Below are positions 23,107-32,461 of a stretch of DNA of 64,000 nucleotides, in pieces. Location of the stretch: contig NZ_JAINFJ010000001.1 in assembly GCF_019966595.1 (NCBI RefSeq), forward strand, positions 434,001 to 498,000. The letters run 5' to 3'. The notes under the pieces were generated by a model. That model was not told the DNA's origin. It saw only the letters and a program-made list of their open reading frames with translations, and ran no database searches. Source of the DNA: Oricola indica (GTDB lineage: Bacteria > Pseudomonadota > Alphaproteobacteria > Rhizobiales > Rhizobiaceae). Position numbers and translations under genes: made by a program. The first letter of the stretch is position 1. The number at the start of each line of letters is the position of its first letter.

Positions 23107-23910
23107 CTACTTGCGCCGATAGGCGACGAGACTGGCCGGCGCGAGCACGACTGTCAGCAGGACCGGTGCGATCAGCGCCAGCAGGATCTGCTGGAAGGTC
23201 ACGCCACCGCCCATCAGGCCGCGCAATGCCGTCGTAATGAAGGAAATCGGATTATGATCGACGAAGGCCCGCAGCCAGTCCGGCATCGTCTCCGGCTCGA
23301 CCATGATGTTGGACGCGAAGACCAGCGGAAAGATCAGCGTGAAGCCGATCGTCATCACCGTCATCGGCGTGCGGATCAGCAATCCCATCAGGATGAAGAC
23401 CCAACCAAAGCCGAAGCCCACGGCGAAAAGCAGCAAAAAGGCGCCGATCACGCCGAACACGCCCGCTTCGGCCCGATAACCCAACATCAGTCCAATCGCG
23501 AGAATGATGGAACCGGCGATAAAATGGCGCAGCACGTCGCCGACCATGAGGCCGGCAAACGGCGCGAGCGGCCAGATGGGCAGCGACCGAAATCGCTCGA
23601 AGAGCCCTTTGCCCAGATCCGTGCTCAACCCCATGCCCGAATAGACCGAGTTGAAAACCACCGTCTGCACGAGGATACCCGGCAGGAAGAACTGAAGATA
23701 ATTGTCCGTCGATCCCGCCAGCGCTCCACCGAACACGAAGGTGAAGAGGAGCGTGAACATGATCGGCGTCATGATCAGGTCGAAAAGCTGTTCGGGAACA
23801 TGTTTGAACTTCAGGATCGCGCGCCAGCCGAAGACAAGCGCGTTCGACATGCCGCCGGGACGCGCCGGCCGCTCGACATGTTTCAGCGTCGCGGGCGTGA
23901 TGTCATTCAT
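23107..23910 (-). CDS. ABC-2 type transporter permease (DrrB/NodJ-like)
   Basis: A 267-residue permease with six hydrophobic segments. The N-terminal ERPARPGGMSNALVFGWRAI and the following FDLIMTPIMFTLLFTFVFGG are typical of ABC-2 permeases of the daunorubicin exporter class. FLPGILVQTVVFNSVYSGMG is a further family block. It overlaps the ATPase gene by four bases, forming a two-gene exporter unit. The transported compound (drug, lipid or polysaccharide) cannot be told from sequence. Confidence 0.88.
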   Translation of the reverse strand: MNDITPATLKHVERPARPGGMSNALVFGWRAILKFKHVPEQLFDLIMTPIMFTLLFTFVFGGALAGSTDNYLQFFLPGILVQTVVFNSVYSGMGLSTDLGKGLFERFRSLPIWPLAPFAGLMVGDVLRHFIAGSIILAIGLMLGYRAEAGVFGVIGAFLLLFAVGFGFGWVFILMGLLIRTPMTVMTIGFTLIFPLVFASNIMVEPETMPDWLRAFVDHNPISFITTALRGLMGGGVTFQQILLALIAPVLLTVVLAPASLVAYRRK

Positions 23911-24902
23911 GATGCCTGCTCCTTTTCCGGCTCCGCCGGATCACCGGTCAGCGCGAAGAACACCTCGTCGAGACTGGGAGTGCCCATCGAGAAATCGGTT
24001 ACGGCGATACCGTCCGCCATCAGTGCGGCGACAGCTTCGTTCGCGGCCTTCGGCGTATCGGCCATAATGGACAGCGCGCCGCCCTCGACATTTCGTTTCG
24101 GCGGATGGCCGAGCTTCGCCTCCAGCAACGCCGACGCGCGGTCGATATCCGATGCGTCGCCAAGCGCCACATGAAGGAAACCCGAGCCGATCGTCGCCTT
24201 GAGCTCGCGGCTGGTCCCCTCGGCGATCTTCCGGCCGCGGTCGATCACCGCGATACGCGCCGCCAACTGGTCCGCTTCCTCCAGATACTGCGTCGTCAAA
24301 AGGATGGTGACGCCCGAACGCGCAAGGTCCCGGATCATTCGCCAAACACCCTGCCGGGCCACGGGGTCGAGCCCTGTCGTGGGTTCGTCGAGAAAAAGCA
24401 CGCCGGGCGTTACGATCAGGGACGCCGCGATATCCAGCCGTCTCCGCATGCCGCCGGAATAGTCTTTCACCTGCTTGTTCGCGGCATCCGACAGGTTGAA
24501 TGCCTCGAGCAGGTCCCTCGCCCGACCGGTTGCCTGACGGCCCCGGAATCCCCACAGCCGCGCCAGAAGAAGCAGGTTTTCCCGGCCTGTCAGATCCTCG
24601 TCGAGTGACGCAAACTGGCCGGTCAAGGCAATCGAAGACCGGACAGCGTCCGCTTCGTCACGCAGATCGTGACCCATCACCGTCGCCTTGCCTTCGTCCG
24701 GCGCGATCAGGGTCGCAAGCATGCGGATCAACGTCGTCTTTCCCGCCCCGTTCGGCCCGAGTACCGCGAAAATCATGCCGCGCGGAACGTCGAGATCGAT
24801 TCCGGCAACCGCCTGCAGCTTTCCGAATGTCTTGACGAGGCCACGCGCGGAGATCGCGAGCGCGGCGGTGCCGCGGGGGTCCGTCGTGTCTGGAGAATTC
24901 AT
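23907..24902 (-). CDS. ABC transporter ATP-binding protein (DrrA-like)
   Basis: A 331-residue ATPase. Walker A is in LGPNGAGKTTLIRML near residues 48-62. The signature is YSGGMRRRLDIAASL and Walker B is VLFLDEPTTGLDPVARQ. TTQYLEEADQLAARI holds the switch region, with Gln at the usual His position neighbourhood as in DrrA-type proteins. A C-terminal extension of about 90 residues resembles the DUF4162-like domain of this subfamily. It overlaps the permease gene by four bases and is first in the unit. The 510-base region upstream holds its promoter. Confidence 0.9.
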   Translation of the reverse strand: MNSPDTTDPRGTAALAISARGLVKTFGKLQAVAGIDLDVPRGMIFAVLGPNGAGKTTLIRMLATLIAPDEGKATVMGHDLRDEADAVRSSIALTGQFASLDEDLTGRENLLLLARLWGFRGRQATGRARDLLEAFNLSDAANKQVKDYSGGMRRRLDIAASLIVTPGVLFLDEPTTGLDPVARQGVWRMIRDLARSGVTILLTTQYLEEADQLAARIAVIDRGRKIAEGTSRELKATIGSGFLHVALGDASDIDRASALLEAKLGHPPKRNVEGGALSIMADTPKAANEAVAALMADGIAVTDFSMGTPSLDEVFFALTGDPAEPEKEQAS

Positions 24903-25412
24903 GCCGGAGTTTCCGCATCCATAGAAAAAAGCCGTGTGCCGGCCGCTCGTGGGGCGAGCCTATAGTCCATCCCGGCAGCCCTGCCGAGGCGGTCGCGTAA
25001 AATCTTTCGTGAACGGGATGCCATCACCAAAACCGCAGGCAACGCGGACGTCACATGCGGTCACCGGAAATCCGGTATCTGGAGTCCGCCAAAAACGCGG
25101 CGGAAGAACGAGGCTCCGGTACGCAGTACCTTCTCCGGAGATCGAGGCGTCTTGTCGCTCGCCTCGACCCGGACATTACGGGCAACAGGGTTACCACGAG
25201 GTTATTGAGACCTTAAGCAAATCTAAATCCGGCATTTTTCTCAATTAACAAACGCACATTTCGAACCATGGGGCGGCCCCGCGCCCGCATGCGCCCCGTC
25301 ATCGCGGCGTTTTCGCCAACACGCGCCGTTCATCTTAAGTGCGAATAAGGCTGGTTCGCGCGAATATATTGGGTATTGATGGGCAAGGGAGAGGTCCGGG
25401 AACCAAAGTCGC
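24903..25412. other. 510-base divergent intergenic region
   Basis: It lies between the divergent ABC ATPase and the DUF922 lipoprotein. An open frame at 24934-25248 has no plausible ribosome site and unnatural composition, so I do not call it. AT-richer stretches near 25210-25250 (including TTAAGCAAATCTAAA, a poor CtrA-like match) and 25360-25380 probably contain promoters. I see no tRNA, terminator or repeat. Confidence 0.5.
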
Positions 25413-25982
25413 ATGCACCAGGGTTTCATCAGGAAAATCGGATTGGCATCCGTCGCAGTTCTGGCAGTGGCCGCCTGCACATCGACGCAGACGCGCGTCA
25501 CGACGACCTATTACAGCATCGCCGGCGCCACCGGCGCGGATCTCGATCGCGAGATTGCATCCAAGGGGCCACTCAAGGGACACGCTCTGGCGTCCGCGGC
25601 GATCAAGTTCGTACCGGTCGCAGTTTCCTATGACGAGACCGACAAGGGCTGCGCCTACCGGCAGGCGAAATTCCGCATCGAAGCCAACCTGACACTGCCG
25701 CGCTGGCGCGACCACATGCGAAGCTCGGATCCCGAACTGCGCATCGCCTGGAGACATCTTTCGGCCTATGCCCGCGAGCACGAGGAACAGCACGTCGCCA
25801 TCGCGGAGGAATACGCCCAAAAGATCGGCGAGGAACTCGAAGCCCTGTCGCCGAAATCGAGTTGCGACGCGCTGGACAAGGCCGCCCAGCGCGTTCTCAA
25901 GCGCAACCGCAACGCCCACAACCGGGCGCAGCTCGCCTTCGACGCAGCCGAACAGAAACGCTTGTCCGCCCTGTTCGACTGA
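25413..25982 (+). CDS. DUF922 family putative zinc-dependent protease, lipoprotein
   Basis: A 189-residue envelope protein. The N-terminus has a signal peptide ending in LAVAACTST, a lipobox with Cys22 or nearby as the lipidated residue. The C-terminal half contains REHEEQHVAIAEEYA, an HExxH zinc-binding motif (HEEQH) with a further Glu seven residues on, characteristic of DUF922. A single pair of additional cysteines (GCAYRQAKFR and KSSCDAL) may form a disulphide. Substrate and role are unknown. The ATG at 25413 is the only reasonable start, although its ribosome site is weak. Confidence 0.82.
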   Translation: MHQGFIRKIGLASVAVLAVAACTSTQTRVTTTYYSIAGATGADLDREIASKGPLKGHALASAAIKFVPVAVSYDETDKGCAYRQAKFRIEANLTLPRWRDHMRSSDPELRIAWRHLSAYAREHEEQHVAIAEEYAQKIGEELEALSPKSSCDALDKAAQRVLKRNRNAHNRAQLAFDAAEQKRLSALFD

Positions 25983-25997
25983 CGCCTTTTCAGGCTC

Positions 25998-27371
25998 TTA
26001 GCGCAGTTCCTTCGCCGCGAGATCGAACCCGGCGCGAACCCGTTCTGCCGCCATGTCGATCGTGGCCTTCGTCCAGATCAGCGGCGGGGACATGATCATG
26101 GTGTCCATCACGGCGCGCATCATCAGCCCGTTCGCGATGGCATGGTCGCGGATCACGACGGGCGCGGAACCTTCCGGCTGGAAGCGCTCGCGCGTGTCGC
26201 GATCCTTCACCACCTCGATCGCTGCCAGCAGGCCGAATGTGCGTATCTCGCCGACCATCGGATGGTCGCCCAGGGCTGCGGTGAGCGCCTCGCGCAGATA
26301 GGGGCCGGTCTCGTCGCGAACGCGGTCGATCAGACCCTCGCGCGCGATGATCTCGATATTCTTCAACGCCACGGCGCAGGCCACCGGGTGCCCGGAATAG
26401 GTGTAGCCGTGATTGAACTCGCCGCCCTTTTCCACCAATGTCGAGGCGATCCGGTCGCCGACAAGAAGCGCAGAAAGCGGCTGGTAGCCCGAAGTGAGCC
26501 CTTTCGCGGTCGTCATCGTATCGGGCTTGATGCCCATCGACTGCGCCGCGAACCACTCGCCCGTGCGTCCATAGCCGGTGATCACCTCGTCGAGCATCAG
26601 CAGCACATCGTATTTTTCGCAGATGCGCTGGATCTCCGGCCAGTAGCTCTCCGGCGGAATCTTGACGCCGCCGGCACCCTGGATCGGCTCGCCGATGAAA
26701 GCGGCGACATTCTCGGGCCCGGCCTCGATGATCGCATCCTCGACCGCCTTCGCCGCGCGCAAGCCGAAATCGTGCTCGCTCTCGCCCGGCTCCGCCAGTT
26801 CGTACGCATAAGGGCACATGACGTGGCGGATGTTCGGCACCGCGCCATGGAGCTGTTCGTGCATCGCCGTCATGCCGCCGAGCGAAGTCCCGGCAATGGT
26901 CGACCCGTGATAGGCCCAGTTGCGCGAGATCACGATGTTCTTTTCCGGCTTGCCTTCCAGCGCCCAGTAATGGCGCACGAGACGCAAGGCGGTGTCGTTG
27001 GATTCGGAACCGGACGAGCCATAGAAGACCTGGTTGATATGGTCAGGCGCGATCTCGGCGAGTTTCTGCGCGAGAAGCGAAGGCGTCGGCGTCGTGCAGC
27101 GGAAGAAGGAATTGTAATAAGGCAGTTCCCGCATCTGCTCGGCGGCGGCCTCCACCAGTTCCTCGCGGCCATAACCGGCATTGACGCACCAAAGGCCGGC
27201 CATGCCGTCGAGGATCTCGTTGCCCTCCGAATCATAGACGAACGGACCGTCGGCACGTGTGATCACACGCGTCCCTGCTTCGCGCAGGTCCTTGTGGTCG
27301 GTGAAGGGATGAAGGTGATGCGCATTGTCGATCGCCCGCAGCTGATCGACCGAATAGTTCTGATAGGTCAT
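25998..27371 (-). CDS. Class III PLP-dependent aminotransferase (omega-amine:pyruvate / putrescine type)
   Basis: A 457-residue aminotransferase. WCVNAGYGREELVEAAAEQM and FYGSSGSESNDTALRLVRHY near residues 62-135 are conserved in omega-transaminases. LMLDEVITGYGRTGEWF supplies the PLP-contacting Asp. TTAKGLTSGYQPLSALLVG contains the Schiff-base Lys near residue 288. Members such as SpuC transfer amino groups from putrescine, cadaverine, taurine or beta-alanine to pyruvate; the exact substrate is not determined by sequence. It is monocistronic, convergent with the DUF922 gene. Confidence 0.9.
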   Translation of the reverse strand: MTYQNYSVDQLRAIDNAHHLHPFTDHKDLREAGTRVITRADGPFVYDSEGNEILDGMAGLWCVNAGYGREELVEAAAEQMRELPYYNSFFRCTTPTPSLLAQKLAEIAPDHINQVFYGSSGSESNDTALRLVRHYWALEGKPEKNIVISRNWAYHGSTIAGTSLGGMTAMHEQLHGAVPNIRHVMCPYAYELAEPGESEHDFGLRAAKAVEDAIIEAGPENVAAFIGEPIQGAGGVKIPPESYWPEIQRICEKYDVLLMLDEVITGYGRTGEWFAAQSMGIKPDTMTTAKGLTSGYQPLSALLVGDRIASTLVEKGGEFNHGYTYSGHPVACAVALKNIEIIAREGLIDRVRDETGPYLREALTAALGDHPMVGEIRTFGLLAAIEVVKDRDTRERFQPEGSAPVVIRDHAIANGLMMRAVMDTMIMSPPLIWTKATIDMAAERVRAGFDLAAKELR

Positions 27372-27843
27372 GAATTTCTCCTGATTGGACGGATGACACG
27401 CCTGCCGGCGCCTGGGTCGCGGTCAGGAGACAGAATGGGGCGAATAGCCTATTCGGGCGCAAAGCAGCAGCAGTTCCGCATGAAGCGTGCGCGGTGACGG
27501 GTTCGGGTTCATGCAGGGAAATTAGCAGGCCCTTGCCGCCTTGCAAGCACCGCGATTGGAGGACCGACGGGAAACGCCGGGCATAAGCCTCGATACCACC
27601 GTCCGGACGCTTCCCGATTCGCGATTTCCTCGGCTTGATTCACGATCCTCCACCACTGGCGTCAACGATCCGCCGGTCGAGACCGCGCGGTAGCGGCGGC
27701 CGCTGCTCGATTCCGAAAACCTCCGATCGATTCCGGAAATCGCCCGACGATTCCGAAATCCGCGCGGCCAGCCGGCCGCCGATCCCCCACTTGTGAGCAA
27801 CGACGCCGCGACCTCCCGGCGCAAGGAAAGAAAGGATAGTTCG
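27372..27843. other. 472-base intergenic region with a 20-bp iterated element
   Basis: It lies between the aminotransferase and the divergent small secreted protein. It contains three CGATTCC copies spaced exactly 20 bases apart (27708-27759). Other loose CGATTC words occur at about 27610-27650. No credible coding frame is present. Confidence 0.5.
27708..27759. repeat. Three direct repeats of CGATTCCGAAA with exact 20-bp period
   Basis: CGATTCCGAAAA (27708), CGATTCCGGAAAT (27728) and CGATTCCGAAAT (27748) start exactly 20 bases apart, close to two helical turns, so they would present on one face of the DNA. They lie 85-136 bases upstream of the small secreted protein gene and look like regulator binding sites or an eroding tandem repeat. 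Confidence 0.6.
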
Positions 27844-28113
27844 ATGAACACCGGAACCCGCACAATGCAAATCGCCGCAGCCGCATTTCTGGGCCTCGCA
27901 ACGTCAACCGCCGCCATTGCGCCGGCCTTCGCGGAAGAGGCTAAGAACCCGGAACAGGTCATGATCGACACCCGCACGACCGGCTCGGTTCCCGTCGCCA
28001 GCCGCAACTGCGATCCGACCGACCCGAAGGCCGGCATTGTCTGCCGCGTGACCCACGGGGAGAATCAGCCGCACTTCCCGTCCGCGCCGATCAACCCGGC
28101 TTTCGGATTCTGA
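27844..28113 (+). CDS. Small secreted protein, function unknown
   Basis: An 89-residue protein with a signal peptide (QIAAAAFLGLATSTAAIAPA, cleavage after AFA). The mature part is about 58 residues with two Cys residues (RNCDPTDPKAGIVCRVTHGE) and an aromatic, Pro-rich end (NPAFGF). It may be periplasmic, with a disulphide between the two Cys. I do not recognise a family. The ATG at 27844 follows AAAGGA and gives a clean signal peptide; the frame extends upstream to 27793 over repeat-adjacent sequence. The 20-bp repeats lie just upstream. Confidence 0.65.
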   Translation: MNTGTRTMQIAAAAFLGLATSTAAIAPAFAEEAKNPEQVMIDTRTTGSVPVASRNCDPTDPKAGIVCRVTHGENQPHFPSAPINPAFGF

Positions 28114-28174
28114 TTTCCATATCCGCGCCGCCGGCAGCTTTTCGCGCGCCGGCGGATCGCCTATCTATGGGCTC

Positions 28175-29227
28175 ATGGAACAGCAAGCCATCCCCATAGC
28201 GCTGATAGCGGACTACGCCCTTCGCGGCGGGGCAACCGGCATCACCTTGCTGATGGCCGGCTTTCTCCTCGCCACGCGGCCGCTGCGAGAGGTCACCGTC
28301 TTCGGTGCGCTCTTCGCACTCGGCGCGGGCGTCTACGCCATGTTGTCGGTCGAGCCGCTTCAGGACATGCTCGGCCCCGCCTTCGTACCGCTCAAGCTCC
28401 TCGCGATGCTGTCGCCGGCTTTTTTCTGGCTGTTCATCATGGCGCTGTTCGATGACGAATTCGCGTTCAGGACATGGATGGCCGCGCCACCAGTCGCGAT
28501 CGCTGCCCTCTTCCTTGTCTGCTTCCCCTTTCCGGCGACGGAACGGGCATCGAAGCTTGCGCATGTGGCCATCGTGCTCGCGCTCATGGTGCATATATTG
28601 CGCATGACCCGCTGCAATCTGCGTGACGATCTCGTGGCGGCGCGGCGTCAGTTCACCGGTATCGTCGTCTTTCTCGTGCCGCTGGTCTGCCTCGCGATCG
28701 GCGTGATCGAGGTCTACGAGCTTTTCAACCTGCGCGGCGGTTTCGCGTCGCCCGCCATTGCTGCGATGCTGCTCTGTGTGAGCGCGGCCTTCGCTTTCGG
28801 TATCGCCGGCATTCGCAAATCGCTTTTCCCCCAGCCGGTCGCGTCGGCCCCACAGCCGAATGGCACGAATTCGGCAGCCGACCGGTTCGATCTGGCACGG
28901 CTGGAAAAGCTCATGAACGAGGGCATCTATCTCAATTCCGGCCTGACCATCGGCGAATTGGCGAACCGCATGAACATGCCGGAACACCGCCTGCGCCGCC
29001 TGATCAACAAGGGCCTCGGCTACCGCAACTTCGCCGCCTTCATCAACGATCACCGCATCGAGGAGGCGCGCCGCCGGCTTTCCGAGCCCGAAACCGCGCG
29101 CGAGCAGATCACCAGCCTGGCTTTCGATCTGGGGTATTCCTCGCTCGCGCCGTTCAACCGCGCTTTCCGCGAACGCATCGGCATGAGCCCGTCGCAATAC
29201 AGGGAAAAGGCGCTCGCGACCTCCTGA
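28175..29227 (+). CDS. AraC-family regulator with N-terminal membrane domain
   Basis: A 350-residue protein with about six or seven hydrophobic segments in residues 5-215, a linker rich in Pro, Gln and Asn, and a C-terminal AraC/XylS DNA-binding domain. The two HTHs are seen in LTIGELANRMNMPEHRLRRL and ITSLAFDLGYSSLAPFNRAF, followed by IGMSPSQYRE. Membrane-bound AraC proteins respond to signals at or in the membrane; the signal is unknown. It lies 74 bases upstream of, and in the same direction as, the TRAP transporter genes, so it may regulate them (inference from position only). Confidence 0.88.
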   Translation: MEQQAIPIALIADYALRGGATGITLLMAGFLLATRPLREVTVFGALFALGAGVYAMLSVEPLQDMLGPAFVPLKLLAMLSPAFFWLFIMALFDDEFAFRTWMAAPPVAIAALFLVCFPFPATERASKLAHVAIVLALMVHILRMTRCNLRDDLVAARRQFTGIVVFLVPLVCLAIGVIEVYELFNLRGGFASPAIAAMLLCVSAAFAFGIAGIRKSLFPQPVASAPQPNGTNSAADRFDLARLEKLMNEGIYLNSGLTIGELANRMNMPEHRLRRLINKGLGYRNFAAFINDHRIEEARRRLSEPETAREQITSLAFDLGYSSLAPFNRAFRERIGMSPSQYREKALATS

Positions 29228-29301
29228 GTGCCGCGCCCAGCGCATTGACTGGCGCGCTCGGGAATGGTTGGAGTTCGCCGGTCTTTTCCAACGGGCTCTC
29301 G

Positions 29302-29805
29302 ATGCGGCAGCGTTTCCTCGCCTTGTGTTCCATACTCGACACCGTCGCCAGCGTCGTCTGCGGGCTGGCAGCGATCGTGCTGGTTTCCGCCGTACTGGCG
29401 ATCGTAGTGCTGCGCTACGGCTTTGGCACCGGCTTCATCGAACTTCAGGAACTGGCGGGCTACGCCTTCGCCGTGCTGCTGGTGTTCTCCGTGCCGGTCT
29501 GCCTCGCCCGCGACGGCCATGTCCGCGTCGAGATCGTCTCCGAGGCGCTCGGCGACCGCTATGTCGCCTGGGCGGATCGTGTCGCGCTCGTGCTTTTCCT
29601 GATCCCCGCATTCGGGCTGATCGTCTGGGCCTACTGGCCGGAACTCGCTTATAGCTGGCAGATCCGCGAGGGATCGATCGAAACCGGCGGCCTCGGCGGG
29701 CTGTTCCTCGTCAAGACGGCTTTGCCGGTCGCCGCGACGCTGACCATTCTCCAGGGCATCGCCGCCGTGCTGCGCCCGCGCCCGGCCAGGGAACTGCTCG
29801 GGTGA
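29302..29805 (+). CDS. TRAP transporter small permease (DctQ type)
   Basis: A 167-residue membrane protein with four hydrophobic segments. ELQELAGYAFAVLLVFSVPV and the following CLARDGHVRVEIVSEAL carry the DctQ signature, in which a charged HVRVE stretch follows helix 2. The open frame runs from a TTG at 29245. The ATG at 29302 begins just before the first helix and is preferred, though its ribosome site is weak. The stop overlaps the GTG start of the large permease as GTGA, so the two are coupled. It works with the large permease and the binding protein in sodium-driven uptake of an organic acid. Confidence 0.85.
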   Translation: MRQRFLALCSILDTVASVVCGLAAIVLVSAVLAIVVLRYGFGTGFIELQELAGYAFAVLLVFSVPVCLARDGHVRVEIVSEALGDRYVAWADRVALVLFLIPAFGLIVWAYWPELAYSWQIREGSIETGGLGGLFLVKTALPVAATLTILQGIAAVLRPRPARELLG

Positions 29806-31346
29806 CGGCGCACGAGATCTTTCTCGCCCTGATGGTCCTCGGCCTGTTCGCGGGGATCCTTAGCGGCATTCCGGCGATGCTGGCCATCGCGGGCGTCCCG
29901 CTGGTGACCGCCGTGATCGGCCACCTTTTCGGCGCGTTCGATCTCGGCTTCCTGTCCTTCTTCCCGGCGCGCGTCTGGGGCATCATGTCGAACAACCTGC
30001 TGATGGCGGTGCCGCTTTTCGTCCTGATGGGCGTCCTGCTCGAACGCGCCCGCCTCGCCGAGGACATGCTGGGCGTCCTCGCGCGCATGATGGGTGGCAG
30101 CACGCGCGGCATGGGCCTGTCCGTCCTGTTCTTCTCGGCCATGATCGCGGCGGCGACGGGGATCATCGGGGCGACCGTCGTCATGCTGGTGCTGGTCGGC
30201 CTCAAGCCGATGCTCGACGCCGGCATCTCGAAACGCCAGGCAAGCGGGCTGATCTGCGCGTCGGGCACGCTTGGCCAGATCATACCGCCCTCGATCCTGC
30301 TCGTGTTGCTTGGCGACCAGATCGGCAACACCTATCTGGAAGCCCAGCAGAAAGCGGGCAATTTCGCGCCGCAGCCGGTCTCCGTCGGCGACCTGTTCGC
30401 GGGCGCCTTGATCCCGGGCCTCGTCCTGGTCGGGCTTTACGCGCTCTATCTCTTCTTTGCGCTGCGCCCGCGCGCCGATGCGCCGCCGCGCCCGCAAGCC
30501 GAACGCGTTTCCCGCGCCGAGATCGCCACCACCTTCCTGCCGCCGATGCTGCTGATCCTCGCCGTCCTCGGATCGATCCTCGGCGGCATCGCAACCGCCA
30601 CCGAAGCCGCCGGCCTCGGCGCAATCGGCGCCATGCTGCTGGCCGCCTTCAAGGCCGCGCCGCACCGCGCGGAACGGATTCTGATTGTGGCGACGGGCCT
30701 AGCCGCCTTCGCGCTCGTCGCGCTTCAGGTCGCGGGGCTCGGCCGCAATACCGGTAACGGCTTCGCGGGGCTGTTCGCCGTCGCCGCAGGCGGACTGATC
30801 GCCATCGGCACGCTGGCCGCCGCAGTCCGGCTGTGGCGCAAGGACACGCTCCGCTCGGCGCTGATGGAAACCATCAAGATTTCCGGCATGGTGTTCGGCA
30901 TCGTCATCGCGGCTTCGCTTCTGTCGCTGGTCTTCCGCGGCTTCGGCGGCGATCACCTTGTTACCGAACTGATCGGCCACCTGCCCGGCGGCCATTTCGC
31001 GGCGCTCGCGATCATCATGCTGCTGGTCTTCTTCCTCGGCTTCATTTTGGAAGCCGTCGAGATCATCTATGTCGTGGTGCCCCTTCTCGGACCGGCCGTG
31101 CTCGGAACCGATATTTCGCCCGTCTGGTTCGGCGTTCTGATGGCGATGAACCTGCAGACATCCTTCCTGACGCCACCCTTCGGCTTCGCGCTGTTTTACT
31201 TCCGCTCCGCCGCGCCGCGCAGCATCACCACGGTCGATATCTACCGTGGCGTCATCCCATTCGTGATCCTGCAATTGATCGCGCTCGCCATCCTTGCGGC
31301 GTTTCCGGAGCTTGCCACATGGCTGCCGCATGTGATCTTTGGCTAG
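29802..31346 (+). CDS. TRAP transporter large permease (DctM type)
   Basis: A 514-residue permease, longer than the usual 430-residue DctM. MTAHEIFLALMVLGLFAGIL starts the first helix. SVLFFSAMIAAATGIIGATV and SGTLGQIIPPSILLVLLGDQ are conserved TRAP large-subunit blocks. An insert of about 90 residues with two or three extra hydrophobic segments (roughly residues 210-345) accounts for the added length and fits the TakP-type subgroup. The start is GTG at 29802, within the stop of the small permease gene. The binding protein gene follows 28 bases downstream. Confidence 0.9.
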   Translation: MTAHEIFLALMVLGLFAGILSGIPAMLAIAGVPLVTAVIGHLFGAFDLGFLSFFPARVWGIMSNNLLMAVPLFVLMGVLLERARLAEDMLGVLARMMGGSTRGMGLSVLFFSAMIAAATGIIGATVVMLVLVGLKPMLDAGISKRQASGLICASGTLGQIIPPSILLVLLGDQIGNTYLEAQQKAGNFAPQPVSVGDLFAGALIPGLVLVGLYALYLFFALRPRADAPPRPQAERVSRAEIATTFLPPMLLILAVLGSILGGIATATEAAGLGAIGAMLLAAFKAAPHRAERILIVATGLAAFALVALQVAGLGRNTGNGFAGLFAVAAGGLIAIGTLAAAVRLWRKDTLRSALMETIKISGMVFGIVIAASLLSLVFRGFGGDHLVTELIGHLPGGHFAALAIIMLLVFFLGFILEAVEIIYVVVPLLGPAVLGTDISPVWFGVLMAMNLQTSFLTPPFGFALFYFRSAAPRSITTVDIYRGVIPFVILQLIALAILAAFPELATWLPHVIFG

Positions 31347-31374
31347 AAAATCCAACCAACCTCAGGGAGGCATC

Positions 31375-32439
31375 ATGAAACGCAGAACATTCCTGACCAG
31401 CGGCGCAGGCATCGCCGCGGCATCCACGCTCGCGGCCCCCGCCATCGCGCAGGGCAAGGTCCAGTGGAACATGGCTTCGGCCTTTCCCAAGGCGGCGCCG
31501 GGCGTCGGAACCAACGTCACGCGCTTCGCGGAACTCGTCGGCCAGATGTCCGACGGCCGCCTGGAACTGACCGTCTACGGCGCCGGCGAACTCGTGCCGC
31601 CCTTCGGCGTCGAAGATGCCGTGCAGCAGGGCAACGTGCCGGTCGGCCATGGCCCGACCTACTACGCCGCCGGCAAGAACCCCGCGCTGCACTGGTATAC
31701 CGGCGTGCCATTCGGCATGACCTCGAACGAGCAGTTCGCCTGGATCAAGTGGGGCGGCGGCCAGGAAATCTGGAACGACATCTACGCCCAGCGCAACCTC
31801 ACGCCGTTTTATTGCGGCAACTCCAACACCCAGTCCGGCGGCTGGTTCAAGAATCGCATCGAAAGCCTCGACGATCTCAAGGGGCTGAACATGCGCATCG
31901 CAGGACTCGGTGGCGAGATGCTGCGCAAGCTCGGCGTCAACGCCGTTCTGATGCCGCCGACGGAGATCTTCCAGGCCCTGCAGTCCGGCACGATCGACGC
32001 CGCAGAATGGGTCGGCCCGATGCTCGACCAGGCTTTCGGCCTGCAGAAGATCACGAACCTTTGCTACGTGCCGGCCTATGCCGAGCCGGGCGCCGGCGTC
32101 GCGGTCGTCTTCAACTCCGATGCCTGGGCCGAACTGCCGGCCGATCTCCAGGCAATCTGCGAAGCGGCGTCCTACGCAGCAGCGCTCGAGATGCATGCCC
32201 AGTTCGACTACTTCAACGCCCAGGCGATGCAGCAATTGAAGGACGGCGGCGTCGAATTCCTGAACTTCCCCGAAGAAGTGGTCACCGCGATGCGCGGCGC
32301 ATGGGAGGAAGTCAAGGAAGAGCTCAAGGGCCAGAACGCCGACGTGGCGACCGTGGTGGAAAGCTACGACGCCTTCCTCGGCCAGGCCATCGCCTACAGC
32401 GCGGCGATGACCGAACCGATGCTCGCCGGCCGCGCCTGA
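31375..32439 (+). CDS. TRAP transporter solute-binding protein (TakP-like DctP family)
   Basis: A 354-residue periplasmic protein with a Tat-like signal peptide MKRRTFLTSGAGIAAASTLA, cleaved after AIAQ. Conserved blocks include NMASAFPKAAPGVGTNVTRF, YTGVPFGMTSNEQFAWIKWG and the substrate-contact region LNMRIAGLGGEMLRKLG. Later, DAAEWVGPMLDQAFGL is typical of TakP-type proteins that bind 2-keto or hydroxy acids. The ATG at 31375 follows AGGGAGG. The substrate class is inferred from family resemblance. A strong terminator hairpin 22 bases downstream closes the three-gene transcript. Confidence 0.9.
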   Translation: MKRRTFLTSGAGIAAASTLAAPAIAQGKVQWNMASAFPKAAPGVGTNVTRFAELVGQMSDGRLELTVYGAGELVPPFGVEDAVQQGNVPVGHGPTYYAAGKNPALHWYTGVPFGMTSNEQFAWIKWGGGQEIWNDIYAQRNLTPFYCGNSNTQSGGWFKNRIESLDDLKGLNMRIAGLGGEMLRKLGVNAVLMPPTEIFQALQSGTIDAAEWVGPMLDQAFGLQKITNLCYVPAYAEPGAGVAVVFNSDAWAELPADLQAICEAASYAAALEMHAQFDYFNAQAMQQLKDGGVEFLNFPEEVVTAMRGAWEEVKEELKGQNADVATVVESYDAFLGQAIAYSAAMTEPMLAGRA

Positions 32440-32461
32440 CCGCGCCGACAACGCGAAACAA

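Noticed and set aside
24934-25248. Open frame of 104 codons in the intergenic region
   Set aside because: Basic, low-complexity composition with no ribosome site and no recognisable domain; probably chance in GC-rich DNA.
25210-25250. CtrA-binding site TTAAGCAAATCTAAA
   Set aside because: The second half-site is mismatched and no cell-cycle gene is nearby; single near-matches are common in AT-richer intergenic DNA.
27522-28037. 171-codon minus-strand frame over the small secreted protein gene and repeats
   Set aside because: Antisense to a gene with a good signal peptide and ribosome site; composition is of a shadow frame.
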